Positions 1 to 10,901 of a stretch of DNA of 64,000 bases are shown here, piece by piece; position 1 is the stretch's first letter, and each line of letters starts with the position of its first letter. Both the position numbers and the translations under genes were made by a program. The stretch comes from Collybia mongolica (lineage: Eukaryota; Basidiomycota; Agaricomycetes; Agaricales; Clitocybaceae), in the NCBI GenBank assembly GCA_013420905.1, contig JAAXNY010000006.1, positions 3,534,001 through 3,598,000 of the forward strand, in the 5' to 3' direction. The notes under the pieces were generated by a model. That model was not told the origin of the DNA, did no database searches, and saw only the letters and a list, made by a program, of their open reading frames with translations.

Positions 1-655
1 GTATTGCAAACGCGGTATCCTAAGTTGCGTGAGGATAGTGCAGTACGCGAAATCTACAACCAGCCATTTTTTGCAGGTCGCAAGACTATCGTCTCTGGAT
101 GCCAGAGATAATGTAAAGTCAACTAGTTTTATGGCCTATTCAAAGGAAGGAGGGTCAAAATTTTCTCCTGGTTATAGTAGAAGTGCGGTACTTGACACAG
201 TAGACCAAGACTCAAATAGTAGAGTCTCTGGGAAGGAACATCAAGATATTTATCAGGAATTAGAGGAAGAGGGTTAGGAGGTGGGATGGTGTTCCTTGAA
301 GATGATATATTGTGGGTCATTGGTCAACTGTGGCACTGACAGTTGCTGCTGCTTGTCATCAACCCGTGGGTGTGGAATGTTCTTGGGGTGATATGTCCTT
401 ATAAACTTCTCCGAGATATCCCTGCTGGAATAATGCCACCTGGACAGTACTTGGGCAGTGAGTACCGTGAGGACTAGGGGGCTGGGATTGGCAGGGAGTA
501 TTATGGCCTTCACTGCTCTTTCAACACCGAAATCCAAAGGGTTAACTTGCTGTTGAGTACAGGTACACGTGACCGCATCTTACCAACCTCAAACTTTTTC
601 AAAAACATATTTATGTAAAAAAAGACTATAATATTTACCAGTTAACAAGCAAAAC
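1..655. other. Left edge, no recognised gene
   Basis: Short open frames exist on both strands (for example 274-537 on the minus strand), but none matches a family I recognise and none has convincing introns or a clear start. The minus-strand frame has a protein-like composition and could be the remnant of a gene extending beyond the window. I make no functional call. Confidence 0.3.
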
Positions 656-657
656 TA

Positions 658-816
658 TGACGGTCCGTTTGTACATTTATTATTTCCGAAACTTATTTAT
701 TCAAGTGAGCGATTTATTTATTCGCTTAGTTACTTAACCATTTTCGGCTTAGATAAATAAATCGCTCACCTGAATAAATAAGTTTCGGAAATAATAAATG
801 TACAAATGGACCGTCA
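658..816. mobile_element. 159-bp hairpin MITE with TA target duplication
   Basis: The element begins TGACGGTCC and ends GGACCGTCA. Arms of about 65 bp are nearly perfect inverted copies (two mismatches seen) around a loop of about 25 bp. It is flanked by TA at 656-657 and 817-818. A TA duplication and terminal inverted repeats with no coding capacity fit a non-autonomous Tc1/mariner-type MITE. No transposase with matching ends is present in the window; the Tc1 copy at 33708 has different termini. Confidence 0.85.
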
Positions 817-854
817 TATGCATAGGCATCTCCGACCGTTTTTATAATCGATTA

Positions 855-1475
855 GGGACGTACAAAGTTGAACGCAGGTTCGCAGACGCAGACGCTTTCC
901 CGCATATGCACCGTTATATAAGGTGGAAGTTTATACTCCGCTCTGTCACGCTGTAGAGTCAGAAATCAGGATTCAAGTCAGTATAATGTGATTATCCCTC
1001 CAATCTCTACTTGCAAGGATATCACCCGAGCCTACCTTACTATGATGATCACACGAAATATTTTTTCGTCATTCTATAAGAACCTGAGCACCTAAAAAGA
1101 CTTTATAGATTGTAAACAAGTATGACACTGATTTGTAGGAATAAATTCAGCGCGGATTTGAACTTGTATTCGGAGCCTTTGAATAGATTCTGGGGTGAAG
1201 AATCTCGTCCATTCGAAGGTGATGGGTATTAATTGGCGTGTCCCAGAGTCAAGTTGGGAACAGATTTCGTATATAAAGAGTTAAATGTATACGTAAGGAC
1301 CGTGTGGAATAACCGCGACGGCGGTGGGGGGTGTCGCTGGGTAAACTTTCGATGCGCTCGCGGCTCGCTATCCTAATAGTAATAGTCACACTGTGTCACA
1401 AAACGGACTTCGAAAAATCCTTACATAATCCGGTGCATATGCGGGAAAGCGTCTGCGTTCAACTTTGTACGACCC
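855..1475. mobile_element. 621-bp non-autonomous TIR element with TA target duplication
   Basis: The left end GGGACGTACAAAGTTGAACG is matched in inverted orientation by the right end (CGTTCAACTTTGTACGACCC, 1456-1475), and similarity continues inward through GCAGACGCTTTCCCGCATAT. The left arm carries an extra 13 bp from a small GCAGAC duplication. TA dinucleotides flank it at 853-854 and 1476-1477. The interior has no recognisable gene. It sits 36 bp from the preceding MITE and ends about 130 bp before the ATG of the next gene, so it lies in that gene's promoter or 5' UTR. Superfamily uncertain. Confidence 0.75.
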
Positions 1476-1603
1476 TATTCTTGGAACCCACACATCGACA
1501 CGTGGTGATCTGCGGATGTTATCTGAACGCTTGTAATCGAAATCTGTATACATAACAGCTTTCCCAAGTCTACCACTTACACAACGAATCTGAACAGAAA
1601 GCG

Positions 1604-2563
1604 ATGGTTACCTTCCCCCCTCTTCCTAAGATTGAAGGAGATTTGGACCTGGTACTCGATGTTTACACCCACCACTCTCTTCGTTTCGATGGGGCTCCGA
1701 TGAATGACGATTACGGGGATACAGATCGTTTGGCCGAACTTGGTTGTAAAATCCTCGAGCTTGCAGTCACTTTTCATTTCTACTCGAAGAAGCCCATGTT
1801 AAGTTCAACCGACATCGCTGTAGGTCAGCCTAAAAAGACCCGCTTTGCCAGTTTAATTGCATTCTATTCAGGAGAAAAGCAGGCAGGCAATCTCTGATGA
1901 AAACTTGGCACACTGGCTGGATGCCTATTCACTCCGACAAAAATTGCGGTTTGCTCCTGGGGAGAAGGATTCCGTTGGAACGCCAATCGTAAGCACTTTT
2001 GTCATAAGTCGAGACACCTAATAGACACCTAAATCAGGAGATACGCCGCTTTTTCCACACCTATATTGGGGCTTTGCACATACGCAATGGAATACAGACA
2101 ATTCAAACATGGATATCTCAGTTAATTGACCCAGAAGCCGAACCTACTTATATGGATCCCCTTGCCGTACAATCTTCCGGATACCAGGCTCAGCCCGCGG
2201 TGCAGCAGCCACCACAATACCCTGGACAACCTGCTGGACCTCCACCCCCACTTCCCATATATCAGCCTAGTAGCCCACCTAACAATGGGATCCCACAAAC
2301 TAATGTCGTGTCTTTAGGACTGGTTAATCAGACAGCAATGCAGAAAGGCGTTGTCGTGACATATCCGGCCGAGCAAGAAGGCCAATCTCATCAACCTACT
2401 TGGACTGTAAGGTGTTGCTGTCAGTCGAAGCCCATCTACCATCGCTCGTACGCTGATCATATATTTAGTTAATGGCCAAGAATATGGTCGGGGTGTGGGC
2501 CGAAGCCAGAAGATCGCCAAAGAAGAAGCAGCTCGTCAGGCATGGAAAAACATAGGATGGTAG
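1604..2563 (+). CDS. Ribonuclease III-like protein with C-terminal dsRNA-binding domain
   Basis: Four exons (1604-1819, 1872-1988, 2038-2413, 2469-2563) give 267 aa in one frame. Residues about 10-150 follow the RNase III fold: THHSLRFDGAPMNDDYG, then DRLAELGCKILELAV at the position of the family signature ERLEFLGDAVLEL, then FHTYIGALHIRNG where active enzymes have FEAYIGAL. The acidic catalytic positions are therefore altered (D to C in the signature, E to H in the second motif), so cleavage activity is doubtful. A Pro-rich linker (about residues 130-200) leads to a dsRBD: PTWTV, then NGQEYGRGVGRSQKIAKEEA. Role inferred: dsRNA binding without processing. The last intron (donor GTTGCT) is the least certain splice. 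Confidence 0.75.
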
Positions 2564-2839
2564 TTTCGTGAGTGTCGCTAGGTACAAAAGTCCAGTTCAC
2601 CAAACTTCGTTATACAAATCTTTTACGATGTATCCGTTTTTGCTATTACCTGATTTCTATGACTCCATTTTCGCGAGATTGAACACGTTAGTAAAGGCCT
2701 GACGTTTATTGTAATGACGTGTGCAGTTAATTAACCTCGATTTTGCTTAAATTCGTCGTCGAGTAAATATATAAGGTTGCAAACGCAGCATCCTTGGGTT
2801 TGTACCTTTGTTCAATCGTGACGTACATACAGCCTCTAG

Positions 2840-3577
2840 CTAACTAAGGTACCAAAACAGTAGATATGCCCCTGCGAGTCCAAGTAGTACCTTGACCTGT
2901 GGGTCGAGATTTGTCACCTTAGCAGTGGCGTGACTAATTGTACCCTTGACGTCTGTCATGTCAACAGGGGCCGAAGCACCACCCAAAGTCTGTCCTTTGC
3001 CGGAGAAAGCGCTAGAGGATGTGTTGGCAGAGTGCCTCCGAACGGCGTCTTCGAGAGCGCTTCGTATCCGATTTATAATCGTCTCTGTGAATCTGAAGCT
3101 TGAACTCACGCTTTATTGGCTCCCTTGACCTGATCCACCTTTACCCCACCCTTCAGGAAAATAAAAGTTGGCCTAGTAGAACGACAGTTAGTGTAAGCTA
3201 TAAGTAACCGTATATTGTAATAGTGATTTACATGGCAGCAACGGCGTAACGATTGGCAACATCTTTGGCGGAGTCGACGTCACATTTGAGGAAGTTGACG
3301 TTGTTATATCGTTTTGAGAGTGCCTCAAACGTAGGTGCAATTGCATGACAGGGCCCACACCTGTATGATGAAGAGGCTCTGCGTTGAATAAAGGGACAAT
3401 GTCATAGGGTAAGTTTAGTCACCAAGTCGCATGAAAATCGATAACCTAAACTCGTAAAGCATTTGAGCCCCCCTGTCCCTCCAAACTCGAGGAAGAATCT
3501 CTCACAGAGAGTTTGTCTTTGGACTTGGCTAGAATGTTATCCAACTCTGAAAGTGATGCAAGGTGTGTAATGGACAT
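2840..3577 (-). CDS. Thioredoxin with C-terminal membrane anchor
   Basis: Five exons (3577-3506, 3445-3423, 3360-3232, 3172-3110, 3059-2840) join in frame into 168 aa. The active site WCGPCHAIAP is split by the second intron and lies near residue 33; AMPTF supplies the usual cis-proline. After the thioredoxin fold come FSGKGQTLGG, a linker, and a final hydrophobic run VLLGLAGAYLLFWYLS that should act as a tail anchor. Typical cytosolic thioredoxin is about 105 aa, so roughly 60 residues are extra. It reduces disulfides of partner proteins, here probably at a membrane surface facing the cytosol. It is divergent from histone H4, with 263 bp between the starts. The splice model is supported by introns of 50-62 nt. 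Confidence 0.88.
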
Positions 3578-3838
3578 GACTATAGGAAGAAATGAGAGCT
3601 GAAGTAGAACGCAAGTCGTCAATCAGTATACGATGAGCAATAATTATGTAATAAGGTCTGGATTCTGGAGCGCGAAGCATGATGGCGACTGAGTCACGTG
3701 GAGCGCCCTTTGTTTATCTGCTTGACACTGGCTCTGGTGACCTGTTGCCCTCCTTCCATCGCCACGACCATCATTGCTCCAAGCTATTGACGACCTCGTA
3801 ACACTATCAGAACAAACTACTGAACAACCCATTCCTAG

Positions 3839-4321
<483 letters not shown>

Positions 4322-5036
4322 TTCCTTGCATGTCTCCGTCTGCTATATAGTCCACCATTGTACTTACACTTTGCCATATGTATTCCAACTGTGATAGATT
4401 CAGGGAGAACAGACCAAAACTTAAGGTCACATTAAATATTTGGTGACATTGATTGAACATCTGGATAAAAACTATTGCTTTGGACATCAGAATCAACCAT
4501 TTATTCAAGGCTGTATGAATGACCCGCCAAGAGTTGATGGACATGTTGATTTTCACCCCGACGCGTGATCCGACACCGCGAGCACCCTCCCCCTTTCTCT
4601 AACACTTTTATTTCGTCTCTCTTTATATTACATCTAATATATAAACCCCAGCATAGTATGTAGACACCCTCAATACACTGTATAGAGACTGAGGGTAAGC
4701 CATTTATCTTATCATCACGGAATAGTTACTCATGGTACCTTAGGTATAACTTTATCTTACTCTAGGTTAGATTTCAACAGGACAAACCCTGGGAGTAGCT
4801 TCCACAGTGCTTCTTGCTCCCTTGGTCCTGGACATTTTCTGCTATGACCTTAAGATCCCATTCTGACTGCAGATGGACTTTGTGATGTTCTTTTTTTCCC
4901 TTGACAGTTTATATTCTACTAAACAAATACAGGTGTGGTCATGCATCAATCCCAGTAAGAAACCCATGTATTAGTTAACATTTTCCGCAATTATTTCATA
5001 TAAAATTTATTATCTCACATTTATAGACATTACATG
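4322..5036. other. Intergenic DNA downstream of H4
   Basis: No gene recognised. It should hold the H4 3' UTR and terminator. The open frame at 4281-4556 on the minus strand overlaps the H4 terminal exon and looks like chance. The AT-rich tract just before 5037 is the target into which CACTA-B inserted. Confidence 0.5.
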
Positions 5037-5059
5037 TCACCCTCAGTAAAAAGCAGAAG

Positions 5060-5306
5060 TCGATCTGTAGTAGGTCGGTCTCGGGCCAGGTTCTACTTGG
5101 GGCAGACTATGGATGTACTAATATGCGTTTTTGGAACATTTGATGGACTGGATTTATGTGCAAACAGTTGTTCGATGGTACCACTTAGTTGGGCAATGGC
5201 ATGGCAAAGTGTTTCAATAGTCAGGTGGCAGTCAGTCATTGGGCATCAGTAGTCATGGCTTTAGTCTGTCCTTAGTCAGTAGTCAGTCAGTCATAGGTCG
5301 TTAATA
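5060..5306. repeat. Subterminal AGTC-type repeats of CACTA-B (left side)
   Basis: The sequence is rich in AGTC and AGTCAGTC units, densest at 5210-5290. The units continue beyond the retroposon insertion (16299-16330, with GTAGTCAGG and TAGTCGGC) and reappear in inverted sense near the right end (CAACTGACTCACAACTGACT, about 28305-28324). Subterminal repeats of this kind are where CACTA transposases bind in plants; binding here is inferred. Confidence 0.6.
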
Positions 5307-6239
5307 TTTTTTTTTTTTTTTTTTGTTCAAATAATAATATTAAGCGCATGTGGGTTTGACCCAGCTACATGCGGGCATAGACACCTATTACCACTAAGTA
5401 ATCTGTAATGAGCCATCAGGGTGGAGCTGTACACTAAGTTGCTCTCCAGGTCATATTACTGGTCTAGACTGAGGATACCTGCAGTCCAACGGTATTGTAC
5501 TGTACCATGTCTGAACCTCCCAATGCCTTAAAGGTTTGCCTTCGCTTGTCGGGGCATGGTCCCCTCCCTTCACATTGGTACCCTGTTCCACTCCCCCCCT
5601 GGTATTTTCAGGGTGCCCTGGAAACCCATTACTCCCCCCCAGTGTCGAAGATAAATGTCCAAACTAAATGAACAACCCATACCTCAAACCTGCTCCCCCT
5701 CTCCTGAATCCCCCCTATTACTTTCCCCCCTGTTCCACACCGCTCTCCCAAAGCGATGACTCCCCTCAAAATGAGGCCGCCAAATCCCACCATTGGTTGA
5801 TAAACTGGCATTCTCCCCAAGAGGTGTGCTCTGTGCAGGGACAGTAGCTGATTGGGGGCCAGACCCCTTCCTCCTTTTGTATTTGGGTGTAGTGGTTAAG
5901 TGAGTATGAATAAATCATCAAAAATGTTGGTGGTGATGCTCCCTAAGGATCTGCGCGAAGCAGAGTACGAGAGTTGTGGTGTCCTTGTGTGGCCTGGTAG
6001 TTGATGAGGTGGATGTGAATGGATTAGTGAAGCCCCCAGTACAGGCAAGATGAGATGACCCGGCAGATAGTCAGGATCAGCTCTGATAAGTTAGAAATTT
6101 GGATATGGTGTAAAAGGATAGTGGCCCAGGCCAAAAGAGTGGTCTGATGAAAGGCGATGTCGATTAGGGATGAGGTGTTAGGTAGTTTAGGGACAACCTA
6201 GTGCAGGAGGGCACTGTGCACCTGGTGGGGGAGGTTTTT

Positions 6240-6640
6240 CCCCCACTTAATGGATGAAAGCAGCATTTCCTAAGTTTAGTGGATGAATCTAAAGGGTATG
6301 AAATTGGGATGAAACTTCATCCCAGATATTTCATCCCTTGAGAGGATGAATTTCTGCTCTTATAATTTCAGAAATTTTCATCCCTTAGTGGTGTGAACTT
6401 TCATCCCATTAGAGGTGAATTATATGGGACAATTTTAATCCAGTGAAAAAGAGGGGAATTTCATCCTATAATGGGTGGGTTTTATTAGATCATTTTAATC
6501 TATTAGAGAGTGAACTTTCATCCCATAAAAGGTGGAATATGTGGGATGATTTAAGTTCAGCATAGAAGGTATTTCATCCCACAAATAGTGGGTTTATGGG
6601 ATGACTTTACTGCCTTAGATGAATCATTTAGAAAAGAAGA
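6240..6640. repeat. Subterminal TTCATCC/GGATGAA array, left end of CACTA-A
   Basis: More than a dozen copies of TTCATCCC or its complement GGGATGAA occur in both orientations, some as back-to-back pairs such as GGGATGAAACTTCATCCC. The matching array at the other end shows this is a structural part of the element, probably transposase binding sites. Confidence 0.8.
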
Positions 6641-6730
6641 AATTGAGATTTTGGTTAGATTAGAATGAAGTGTTATATGTAGTATAAAATGACTGTGTTA
6701 ATTGATCTATATATATATATGTGACCAGTA

Positions 6731-9700
6731 CTATTGGTCCATACTATGTACTTGAGTCAATAATTGGCTTTGGTCAATAAGTGCCCATTTGCCACGGTCT
6801 TTAATCCAACCAATTAAACATTGTACTTGATCAATATCAACAAATTCTGTTGCCCCCAAAATCTTTGTAATAGATGATTTTATGATGGGTATTAGTAGCT
6901 ATGTCTAATAGTTTGGCCTGTTTGATACTTGCATAGACAAATGAACCTGCTTCAATACCATTTTTAGGAGATGCAGGAACTGTAACTATAAGCAGGCGAA
7001 GGACTTGTCCATAGAAGTCTTGAAGCTCAAACACAGGTGTTTGATGTCTCTGATGAGCAAACTTATCAACTTCAAGCTAGTACTAAGATAAGTTAGCAAT
7101 ATGCATTGAGCATTTTAGAAAGAAACCTACCCGGACATATGACATATTTCGGCTGTCTGATCTAAGTGGAATAATTTCACGTGCTTGTATTGTATCACCT
7201 CCTTCTAGATGATGCATCCGGCCATATTGGATAAATTTGGTATCCTGAGGTATAAGTTTCCTGATAAGTGATGCAGGTTTACTGAATTGAGTAGCTAGTG
7301 TTGCTGTAAGTACTTTCCACAGGGGAGTGGGGAGACATACAAGTCCCTTGGGTGGGGTGAAAATATGTAATGGGTCTAAATCAAGCTAATGAGTATATAA
7401 GTACTTGATTATGACAGGAAACATACATAGGGGAAAACTGATGTTCCTCTCATCAGATTTAGGGGGGAGGAGGTCAAGCTTTCCATGCAAGTCATAGAGG
7501 AGAGTTATTTGTGTTAAATGAGCACAAGAAGTAACATAGCTATTGATGTTTGGATAGGGGAACCTTCGACTTTTAATATGGCGGAGGAGGTCACCACAAT
7601 AACGTTCCATTGGAAATGCCCAATATGCCCAGACTGGCCCCATAGCCCTAATAGTTGGTGCAATATGTAGAAGGGCATGGATGGTTAGAGGACATGTAGA
7701 TACCCGCATTGGATCATGGTTATAGTACAACCTGGAAAATCATCAGATCATGTTCAAAATTAAATATATATCAAAATACTTGCTCTTCATATTTCTCAAC
7801 CCAGCTATTAAAACCCCTTTCAAGTTCATCAACTTGATCCTGAGTAATCTCAAATTGAAGGCAAAGGTTTAATAACCTAACTAATTTAATAAAGTGTGTA
7901 TAATATTGCGGACTTGTAAATCATCCTTTAAGGAGAGTTGGTGCAATATATAAAGTCCAGATTGAATAGGTTTCAGCAATCATCTGTGCCTTTTCTGATG
8001 CAATATTTGGGACCCTTGAACCAAATGCTGCAGGAATTGTATCCCCAGCCTTTGCTGTGGCCTGACCAATAGCTTCCCATACAGTTGGTGCTAACACATA
8101 GCCTGCACCATCATGGGAAAGATCTTTGTAATTTCCAGTCCACAGGGAAATCAGATTTGGAATGAGATTGGACCATATAAGGTGCATAAAGTCATAGGGA
8201 AATGAGACTGGAAAAGAGAGGGAACTCAAAGTACTGAGTAGTGGAATGCCTTTGACACCATATTTAGTAGCAAGGCATTCAGATTCTGCAGTGTTTGAGG
8301 CATATTGGACCTTCTTTGCTTGTCTTAAGAATGTTGCATGGTCTCGTAGTGGAAGTGTGGATGCATGATATTGTTGTTGAGGGTCTGGAAAGCCATTTCA
8401 TTGCAATGGAATGTAGTGTGTTGTTTTTCATGAAAAGGGAATGTGAACTCCCTGAATAGTACACATTCGGCATGGATATATTGCATTGTGGCCCTTCATG
8501 CGCATGAGCATTGACATTGTGGGAATATCACCAAAGACGACAATGAGGTGAGCATGAAGTAGGAAGATTTCTTTGCTGATTCCATCGAAGGCTGAAACCC
8601 CAATCTTGAGCTGCAGAAGCTCCTGAACTACAGGCCAAAAAAATGAATCTGCGTTGTCAGGCTTTTTGGGCCCTGGAATAGTCCCTAGACAAATTATGTT
8701 ATCCTTGAGAAAGCGTTCCTCAGGAGGGAGGTTATAATTAAACATGATTATAGGCCATGCTGTCTTGGTATGGTGCTTGAAAGGACTGAAGCTGTCTGTA
8801 GATAACCCAAGTGCAATATCACGAGGATCAGAAAAAAACCACTCTGGAAGTTCTTCATCACCAATTGTAATGAATGTCTTCTGGAGTAGTTGATAATGGG
8901 TGCTGTCAAAGATATCTGTCATTTTTCTTGGGTCATGTTTGTGATTGGATTGATACTGCATTTTTTGAGCATACAAGAAATTTCCAAGCATTGCATGGAG
9001 TCGGGGAATAATAGGGAGATACTCTAGATATGAATAGGGTGTTGTCCCATCAGATTTATAGCGGTTGGAATTACATTTAGGGCATTGTTTGAGGGCTTTG
9101 TATGGGCCAGTGTAGTAGACACAAGATGAACGACAGCAGTCATAGTGTACGGGCTGAAAACCAGAGAGAAACTGAATATGTTTCTGTGTATTCTTCAGCG
9201 ATTCTGTTGAAGTTATATAGTGGATTTTCTGGAACGTTCTATCCATTAGGCCATCTTGAACTTTCAGGTCAAAGAACTGGATGAGCTTCATATCACTCAT
9301 ATCTAGCATTTGGTCTGTAAACTAGTTAATATGATGCACATAATGATAACAATGTACATACCTAATTGCGAGACTTCCTTCATAAATCCCTCCCCAAGGA
9401 GATCCCATACTGAGATTCCTGCCTGGCTTGCCTCTGCAATTGGCGTTTCAAATCCATCACTGTCTTCCCCAAAGTCTTTGTTGGCACCGTCAAAGTCCCC
9501 CCCCCATATTGTCATTGCCTTTGTCTTCTCCAGATCCAATCTGCGTCGTCGTTGCTATCCCCATCATCCTCATCAACAGTAAATTGTTGTGTTGAATTAA
9601 ACCCCCACTGTTGCTGGCTGAGCTGATTGACATGTCCTGCAATGCAAGAAGAGCGGCGTAAGTTGGACAAGCCGTATTTGTTTGAGCAATCCTCCAATGG

Positions 9701-10090
9701 AGGTAAGGATGGTGCCAATGGTGGATCAGGAGAGCTGTCATGAAATCCAGATGGTCCTGCCTCGCCCGTCAAATTATCAATAATTTCTTCTGCATTATTT
9801 TGAGAGCTGAAAGAGGCGTTGCCCTTTGTAGAACTAGGGGCTGGTTTCTTTGCTAGTCGGGCTTGTGGGTGGGGGGTGGATCCAATAACTTTATGCTTGG
9901 GATGGGGACAGGACGACGTTTTCCGTTGGGGCTGATCTTCCTGGTTGAGGCTCTGGATAAGAGACTGGTTCTGCAATAGGATTTTCAATGTGAGGTGAGA
10001 GTGCCCTTTCCCTTTCAAGTGCTGGCTCTCAGTCCTGGAGTTGACCCTTTTGGCACAGCCACATGCACAAAGCACTGTCTTACTGCCCAT
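6731..10090 (-). pseudogene. tnp2-type (CACTA/Plavaka) transposase of CACTA-A, decayed
   Basis: The N-terminus (10090 down) has a Cys-rich start VLCACGCAKRVNSRTE followed by a low-complexity acidic region. The core (9309-8428) has HYDCCRSSCVYYTGPY, a CPKC zinc pair, LGLSTDSFSPF, PIIMFNYNLPPEERF and GTIPGPKKP, the order expected of tnp2 proteins. Later exons have FPYDFMHLIWSNLIPNL (8229-7921) and GPVWAYWAFPMERYCG (7730-7386), typical of the C-terminal half. In-frame TGA codons stand at 8430-8428, 8400-8398 and 7923-7921, a TAG at 7388-7386, and a frameshift in a G5 run near 6850; the frame then runs to a TAG at 6733-6731. The TGA positions fit Arg CGA lost by C to T change. Introns separate the exons, for example near 7740-7780. 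Confidence 0.88.
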
Positions 10091-10901
10091 AATGCATGTT
10101 CACCTGGAGAGTGAAAGATATAAGTTGGTATGTAAACAAGGCAAATGTGTATGCACCAGGTTTCAAGGCCCCTAGAAAGCTGCAATGACCTCCTCAGTCT
10201 TATGAAACATGGGGCGTTGTGCATGTTGTGCCTGTGGCAACAGTCCTAGTTCACCTATTTACAATGGATCATTAGCTTCTTTATTTTTAGCTCAGGTTGC
10301 GAAATCTTATATTGTATTCAATATTGAGTACTTATAACATACTGACTACATTTGTATAGAACTACTATATACTATATACTAAAAAATGTCTTTTACTTAC
10401 CAAAATACTGAGGAGGGAGGCTGGAGAAGGGGCCAGGAGGCTGGGCGGAAGTTGCAGCAGGTGATGGTTGTGGTACGGGAGCAAAGGGGAAAGCGTGCGA
10501 AAGCGAGCTGCCAGCACATGATACGGCTTGGAATGTTCAGCCGTCGGACATCTCGGGGATCAGGCCTTTACGGCTAAATTGTTACCTGAGAAATCTGAGT
10601 CACATTGTATAAGAGTGATATGACTGAGATGCCTGATTTGATCACATGGCCTTATTGACCAAGATGCCCAATGGCTGAACATTCCGAGCTGTATCATGTG
10701 TTGGCAGCCTGCTTTCGCACGCTTTCCCTCTTGCTCTCGTACCACAACCATCACCTGTTGGCCCCCTCCCCCTCATTGTAAGTACTTTTTCTTGATAGAT
10801 TACAATTAGTATAGTAGAATTTGTAGTAGTTAATTGAATTCCAATACAAAACTATAAGACTTCGTTAAGAACATTAATAAAAGCTAATAATGATCCTACA
10901 G
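10091..10901. promoter_or_regulatory. Divergent intergenic region of CACTA-A with an inverted duplication
   Basis: It lies between the tnp2 gene (minus) and the Spt5-like gene (plus), so it must hold both promoters. Its centre is an imperfect inverted duplication, listed separately. No other gene is supported; the short frames at 10386-10577 (plus) and 10754-10560 (minus) are the two arms of that duplication read outward-in. Confidence 0.5.
10463..10755. repeat. Imperfect inverted duplication, arms of about 110-130 bp
   Basis: The left arm has AGGTGATGGTTGTGGTACGG, GGGAAAGCGTGCGAAAGC, CAGCACATGATACGGC and GGAATGTTCAGCC. The right arm, read on the minus strand from about 10755, has the same order with AGGTGATGGTTGTGGTACGA, GGGAAAGCGTGCGAAAGC, CAACACATGATACAGC and GGAATGTTCAGCC. 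Identity is roughly 85 percent by eye. It sits between two divergent transposon genes and could be a duplicated promoter or exon. Confidence 0.8.

Noticed and set aside
7921..8430. TGA read as a sense codon in transposon genes
   Set aside because: Host genes use TGA as a stop (for example the F-box-like gene at 46568-46570) and the transposase also has a TAG and a frameshift, so decay is the simpler explanation.
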